This document shows, in pieces, positions 7,296 to 10,868 of a stretch of 10,868 nt of DNA. The notes under the pieces were generated by a model. The model was not told the DNA's origin. It worked only from the letters and a program-made list of their open reading frames with translations, and made no database searches. Source of the DNA: JBDKUD01 sp039679805. Its GTDB lineage: Bacteria > Bacillota > Syntrophomonadia > Syntrophomonadales > Syntrophomonadaceae. The number at the start of each line of letters is the position of its first letter. Position 1 is the first letter of the stretch. The translations under genes and the position numbers were made by a program. Location of the stretch: contig JBDKUD010000096.1 in NCBI GenBank assembly GCA_039679805.1, forward strand, positions 1 to 10,868. The letters are read 5' to 3'.

Positions 7296-7643
7296 GGCAT
7301 TAATAGTAGCCAATACTTTTTCGTCCTTATAGGGTTTTACTAGGTAGTGTTTGGCCCCGTTTTCCAGTGCCTCAAGCACCATTTTCTTCTGGTCGAGAGC
7401 ACTTATCATTATTATCTTAGCTGCTGGGTGGCTTTTTAATATAGAAGATAAGGCCTCAACTCCATCCATTACGGGCATAGTAATATCCATTGTTACTAAA
7501 TCGGGCTTCAATTGCTCAAAGAGCAGACAAGCCTGCTTACCGTTGGTAGCTTGCCCTACAACCGTATGACCGCCTTTAGTTAGAATTAACGCTAAACCTC
7601 TGCGTAAAATCGTAGAATCATCGGCAATCAGTATATTGGCCAA
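7281..7643 (-). CDS. Stand-alone CheY-like response regulator receiver
   Basis: This is a 120-residue receiver domain with no output domain. The phosphorylation machinery is complete: acidic pair D8-D9, phospho-acceptor D53 in VTMDITMPVMDG, switch residue S81 in MISAL, aromatic Y100, and K103-P104. It is therefore expected to be phosphorylated by the adjacent kinase and to act through protein contact, as CheY or Spo0F do. The start is TTG: an in-frame stop lies just upstream at 7659-7661 and no in-frame ATG or GTG gives the full MANILIADDS strand. AAGGAG (minus strand, 7655-7660) is 11 bases away. The gene begins 30 bases after the kinase stop codon, so the two form an operon. Its own stop is two bases from that of convergent pyc. 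The downstream target is unknown. Confidence 0.92.
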   Translation of the reverse strand: MANILIADDSTILRRGLALILTKGGHTVVGQATNGKQACLLFEQLKPDLVTMDITMPVMDGVEALSSILKSHPAAKIIMISALDQKKMVLEALENGAKHYLVKPYKDEKVLATINAVLNN

Positions 7644-7654
7644 TTCATTATCAG

Positions 7655-7660
7655 CTCCTT
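7655..7660 (-). promoter_or_regulatory. Ribosome binding site with competing start codons
   Basis: AAGGAG on the minus strand lies six bases before an out-of-frame ATG (7646-7648) that opens a six-codon reading frame (MNWPIY, then TGA), and 11 bases before the in-frame TTG of the receiver gene. The better-spaced ATG does not encode the receiver. This may lower translation of the receiver relative to the kinase. Confidence 0.6.
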
Positions 7661-7673
7661 AGTATATTGATGT

Positions 7674-10600
7674 TTATATAGGTATAAAAATGGATGTCAC
7701 TGCAAAATCATCTTTGGCAACAGTGCAGGTAAATATTTGATCATTTGATTGTCTTATACTGGTTTCCCAATTTGATGTTACTATAGGAATACTAATTGTT
7801 ATAAAGTCAGCTATATCGCCCAATAATTTTAACGAATTGCCTATAATAATATTGGTTGATTCGGCTGCAATTTCTTCCAATACTTCAGTCTCTTCTTCAG
7901 GATTTATGTCTACGTTCATAATTAAGGGAGCCAGATTCTTTACTAGATTCTCGTTGTAAGTCATTAAAATGATTCCATCCAATAAACCCCGAACATTAAT
8001 CATGGCCGTATACCTGTTTAAAACTATACTATCAGTGGTAGTAATGCTGTAATCATCGCTTAATGAAATACCCCTATAGCGGTAAGCTAAATCCTGAATG
8101 GTTTTTACGATTGAACTTAGAATCAAGGGTATTGATAATTCGGGCATATCATATGTCTTATAAACGGGCAGGTCAAAAATATATTCGGTACCTATGCCAA
8201 TTTTTGTTTCCACCTTAATAATGCCGTTTATCTTTTCTGTTTCTTCTTTTACAGCCGATAACCCTACTCCTCTTCCAGAAATAAAAGTAACACTATCACT
8301 GGTAGATATAAAATCTTCATATATTAAATTGTTCAGTCTTTCTTCATCAAAAGCAGCAATTTCTGCTTCCGAATACTTTCCTAATGCAATTGCCGTTTCC
8401 CTGATTTTATCCATGTCAATACCGGCCCCATCATCAGAGATAATCAGCCTTATGTGATCATTTAGGGGTTCTACCCTGCATTTAATACTACCCATTTCAC
8501 TCTTTCCCAGCGTAATCCGTTCATCCATATACTCAATCCCATGATCAACCATATTTCTAAATACATGTATTAGGGAACGGGCAAAGGAATGATAGTAATC
8601 ATTGTCTACGAGTATATCATCACCCTCAATAATAAAAGGATGAATACTTTTGCCCAATCTTTCAGCCAACTGCAAAACATATTCAGGATAACACTTAAGC
8701 ATTTCTTTAAACGACTTATATCTAAGTTTACGGATATAGGGCAATAACGAAGCATATTCTTTCCGGGGTAGAAATTCAAGCATCTTTTCTTCTATTTCAT
8801 CTAATCGTTGTTTATCGACTTTAAAGGTATCTTTATTTTTCCAAAACTCTTCTCCCAGAAAGTTAGTGATTATTTTCATATCAGCTTCCAACCATTTTTT
8901 CATATCGAACTGTTGCATGGTTTCTCTTAAACTTTTTTCATCCGTTAAACTATTATTATCCCTGACCTGGCCAATCACTGTTTCCATGTTATGCAGCTTC
9001 TTAACGATATTTAAAGTGTCAAATTGGCTGAAGTTGCCCTTGAAGGTGTGAATGTTTCTATATACCTCGTTAACTTTTTTGTCAACACTGTAAGCAGCAT
9101 CTAATATTTCATAGAGTTTGTAATCGGCAAAATCCTTAAAATCTTCAATACATTCAATAAATGTATCATAGTAAACTATGGCCTTAACGAGCATCCTCAG
9201 GGTGGTCTTTTCTTCTTCCATTTCAGCTTCCAATAAGCGTCTTTCCGTAATGTCAGTCAGTATAGTAATAAAGTATCCGTTCACTACTCTGTATTCCAGG
9301 CTAATACAGCGATTATTAATTTCTGCTTCGGAGGGCAGAAGAGATAAGTACAGATCAATTTTTCCTTTATCCTCCAGTGCCAGGATCTTTATGAATAATG
9401 TTTCCAGAAATTCACTTTGTTCATAATCAGGATAAATAAGTTGTGCCAGGCTTTGGTTTTTAGGGCTAAACCCAAAAATTTTACTGCATTCATTGCTATA
9501 TTCGTTATGTATCAATAGATCGGGTCCAAAGCTTAAAAAGCCTTGACCTACATTATCAAATATATCCTTAATTTGAGTACTTCTATTTTCGAGTGCCAGG
9601 TTTGTTCCCAGTAAATCATTACTAATTGCTTCCAATTCTGCGTTTTGTTGTTCCAACTGACGGGTGGGTCTCAAATCTTGAGCTACCAGGACGATTCCTG
9701 CTAACTCATCAAAACTATCTTTTATGGCTGAACACGATAATATCACGGGGATATTTACCCCATTCTTGCTCTGGTAATCCAATTCGGCTTTAGCAGTTAA
9801 TGCGGTTCCGGACTGAATATTTCTGAGTAAATCCGGTATAAAGAGCTTGTTTGCAAATATTGTGCTGGCAGGACGATGCATCAGTTCCTTCGAGGCATAT
9901 CCCAGCATGTCTTGAATCGGTTGGTTTACTATTGTAATTTGACCTTTAGAGTCTAGCATGACCAGCATATCAGTAATGGATGAAACGATGGCTGTGGTTG
10001 CGATCTCCGGGGTTAATATGAGAAAACGGTATTTGCTAATGGCGTACCACATACCGTAAGCCCAAAAAAGCCACATTATTACCGGGATCTTGGGGAAAGA
10101 TGTTATACCAATTATAGGTAATAATGTTTCACTGCCACATGCAAATAACAAACCCAGGAAACTAAAGACTGATAATATTTTGGCTTGTCCTTTTTCTCTC
10201 TTTGAATTGGAATGATAGCCCCAGTAAATTACCAGGGCTATGCTAATTCCTATACATAGCAGGTAGTATATTACATATACCCAGTAAATTGGGGAATCAG
10301 TAGCAGCAACATTATCCCATCCGAAATTTTTGTGAACCAGCATTTTTGAGGTTACCCCCACCGTCATGCCTAATACAGTAAAGGCAAGTCCGGGGATATA
10401 AATCAAGGAAGTAAGTAAGCTATTATGCAGGGTATGTTTTTTAGTGGTTAAATAAATAGTGAAATGCAGGATTAAGGGAGGACCGATACTCCACCCAAGG
10501 GAAGAAAGTCCCAACAGTAACCAGGCCGTTGAATAATTAGCAGCGGAAAACATGAAAGCTATACAAAAGGCCCACCACGCACAAGCCAGACAAAGCAAAA

Positions 10601-10706
10601 AGAAAATCTGGTTTAAGCGTGCCCGAAAATCAAATTTGAGACCAAAGTACCCCAAATACACATAGACTATTCCTGCTAAGAAGGTAATCTGTGAGACTAG
10701 ATTCAT
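7674..10706 (-). CDS. 7TM-PAS-PAS-HPt sensor kinase with CheA-type ATPase and C-terminal CheX-like domain
   Basis: This 1010-residue membrane protein combines sensing, phosphotransfer and possibly phosphatase functions. Residues about 5-222 hold seven membrane helices like the histidine-kinase N-terminal 7TM module. Two PAS domains follow (about 235-348, with TDMLVMLDSKGQITIVN, and about 380-488), joined by a probable coiled coil (347-380). An HPt-like helix carries H553 in NIHTFKGNF, matching the H-x-x-K-G phosphorylation site of CheA P1. The ATPase domain is of the CheA type: N box H714-RN718-D721HG, G1 DDGAG (758-762), G2 SGRGVG (810-815), G3 GIGT (837-840). A C-terminal segment (about 855-1010) resembles CheX/CheC phosphatases, with E949-S-T-N952 and P974. 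A CheW-like P5 domain and a classical HisKA box are absent. The start ATG precedes helix 1; its ribosome site is weak. It forms an operon with the downstream CheY-like receiver, its probable partner. The signal is unknown. Confidence 0.88.
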   Translation of the reverse strand: MNLVSQITFLAGIVYVYLGYFGLKFDFRARLNQIFFLLCLACAWWAFCIAFMFSAANYSTAWLLLGLSSLGWSIGPPLILHFTIYLTTKKHTLHNSLLTSLIYIPGLAFTVLGMTVGVTSKMLVHKNFGWDNVAATDSPIYWVYVIYYLLCIGISIALVIYWGYHSNSKREKGQAKILSVFSFLGLLFACGSETLLPIIGITSFPKIPVIMWLFWAYGMWYAISKYRFLILTPEIATTAIVSSITDMLVMLDSKGQITIVNQPIQDMLGYASKELMHRPASTIFANKLFIPDLLRNIQSGTALTAKAELDYQSKNGVNIPVILSCSAIKDSFDELAGIVLVAQDLRPTRQLEQQNAELEAISNDLLGTNLALENRSTQIKDIFDNVGQGFLSFGPDLLIHNEYSNECSKIFGFSPKNQSLAQLIYPDYEQSEFLETLFIKILALEDKGKIDLYLSLLPSEAEINNRCISLEYRVVNGYFITILTDITERRLLEAEMEEEKTTLRMLVKAIVYYDTFIECIEDFKDFADYKLYEILDAAYSVDKKVNEVYRNIHTFKGNFSQFDTLNIVKKLHNMETVIGQVRDNNSLTDEKSLRETMQQFDMKKWLEADMKIITNFLGEEFWKNKDTFKVDKQRLDEIEEKMLEFLPRKEYASLLPYIRKLRYKSFKEMLKCYPEYVLQLAERLGKSIHPFIIEGDDILVDNDYYHSFARSLIHVFRNMVDHGIEYMDERITLGKSEMGSIKCRVEPLNDHIRLIISDDGAGIDMDKIRETAIALGKYSEAEIAAFDEERLNNLIYEDFISTSDSVTFISGRGVGLSAVKEETEKINGIIKVETKIGIGTEYIFDLPVYKTYDMPELSIPLILSSIVKTIQDLAYRYRGISLSDDYSITTTDSIVLNRYTAMINVRGLLDGIILMTYNENLVKNLAPLIMNVDINPEEETEVLEEIAAESTNIIIGNSLKLLGDIADFITISIPIVTSNWETSIRQSNDQIFTCTVAKDDFAVTSIFIPI

Positions 10707-10743
10707 CTACAGCACAGCCCCTATTCAAAGTGTTTCATGTTAA

Positions 10744-10758
10744 ATATGGATTCCATAT
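10744..10758. promoter_or_regulatory. Perfect 15-base palindrome in the kinase leader
   Basis: ATATGGATTCCATAT has perfect seven-base arms around one central base. It lies 38-52 bases upstream of the kinase start codon. Its size and symmetry suit an operator for a dimeric regulator. If transcription starts near the TATAAT at 10797-10802, it lies in the early transcribed leader, where a bound protein would block elongation. The sequence does not match a box I can name. Confidence 0.35.
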
Positions 10759-10796
10759 GTGTGTAAAACAGATAATTTTATCATGGAATATTACCT

Positions 10797-10828
10797 ATTA
10801 TACTCCAATTTTTGCTAATAAATAGCAA
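10797..10828 (-). promoter_or_regulatory. Weak candidate promoter of the kinase-receiver operon
   Basis: On the minus strand a perfect TATAAT lies at 10802-10797, about 90 bases before the kinase ATG. The best -35 match, TTGCTA (10828-10823), is 20 bases away, longer than ideal, so the assignment is tentative. No other gene lies between this site and the start codon. Confidence 0.3.
10812..10828. repeat. Inverted repeat near the right edge
   Basis: TTGCTA (10812-10817) and TAGCAA (10823-10828) are perfect six-base arms around a five-base spacer. The repeat overlaps the candidate -35 region of the kinase operon. On the plus strand it is followed by GGATTTTT, which is not a strong terminator tail. 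It could be an operator or chance symmetry. Confidence 0.25.
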
Positions 10829-10868
10829 GGATTTTTATCGTACCCCGTGATATTTAAACTATTACATA

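Noticed and set aside
7646..7648. ATG on the minus strand as the start of the receiver
   Set aside because: It is out of frame and reaches a stop after six codons; only the TTG at 7641-7643 gives the full receiver fold.
10770..10781. GATAATTTTATC inverted repeat in the kinase leader
   Set aside because: Five-base AT-rich arms are expected by chance in such DNA; the 7-1-7 palindrome beside it is stronger.

Overview
The window looks like a chromosomal segment of a low-GC anaerobic member of the Bacillota, by inference near the Sporomusaceae or Peptococcaceae type of clostridia. The reasons are AT-rich codon use, strong AGGAGG-type ribosome sites, several non-ATG starts, a DUF4405 membrane protein with a clustered-cysteine tail, and a large CheA-like sensor kinase. 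I see no tRNA, rRNA, CRISPR array or intact mobile element.

Layout, left to right. Bases 1-233 are the 3' end of a GGDEF (diguanylate cyclase) gene running in from the left. A 322-base gap follows, with two good intrinsic terminators and a small hairpin-rich stretch between them. At 556-1473 is a DUF4405 haem-type membrane protein with an unusual extracytoplasmic Asn/Asp-rich tail ending in four cysteines, including a CXXCH motif. Next is a regulator/exporter pair: an AraC-family activator (best start 1635, not 1587) and an EamA/DMT permease (2482-3351). Bases 3352-3849 hold no intact gene; they contain a locally GC-richer stretch that I read, tentatively, as a frameshifted transposase remnant, followed by an AT-rich leader with a PerR-box-like palindrome. 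A complete pyruvate carboxylase gene (3850-7278, GTG start) follows.

The right third is on the minus strand and convergent with pyc, the stop codons being two bases apart within a shared hairpin. A two-gene operon reads leftward from a leader near 10.8 kb. Its first gene encodes a 1010-residue membrane kinase with a 7TM sensor, two PAS domains, an HPt with His553, a CheA-type ATPase domain and a C-terminal CheX/CheC-like phosphatase domain. Its second encodes a 120-residue stand-alone CheY-like receiver. By inference this is a self-contained phospho-switch: the large protein would sense, phosphorylate and possibly also dephosphorylate its small partner. It is the most interesting system here, because it borrows chemotaxis catalytic parts but lacks the CheW-like receptor-coupling domain. 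The output of the receiver cannot be seen in this window.
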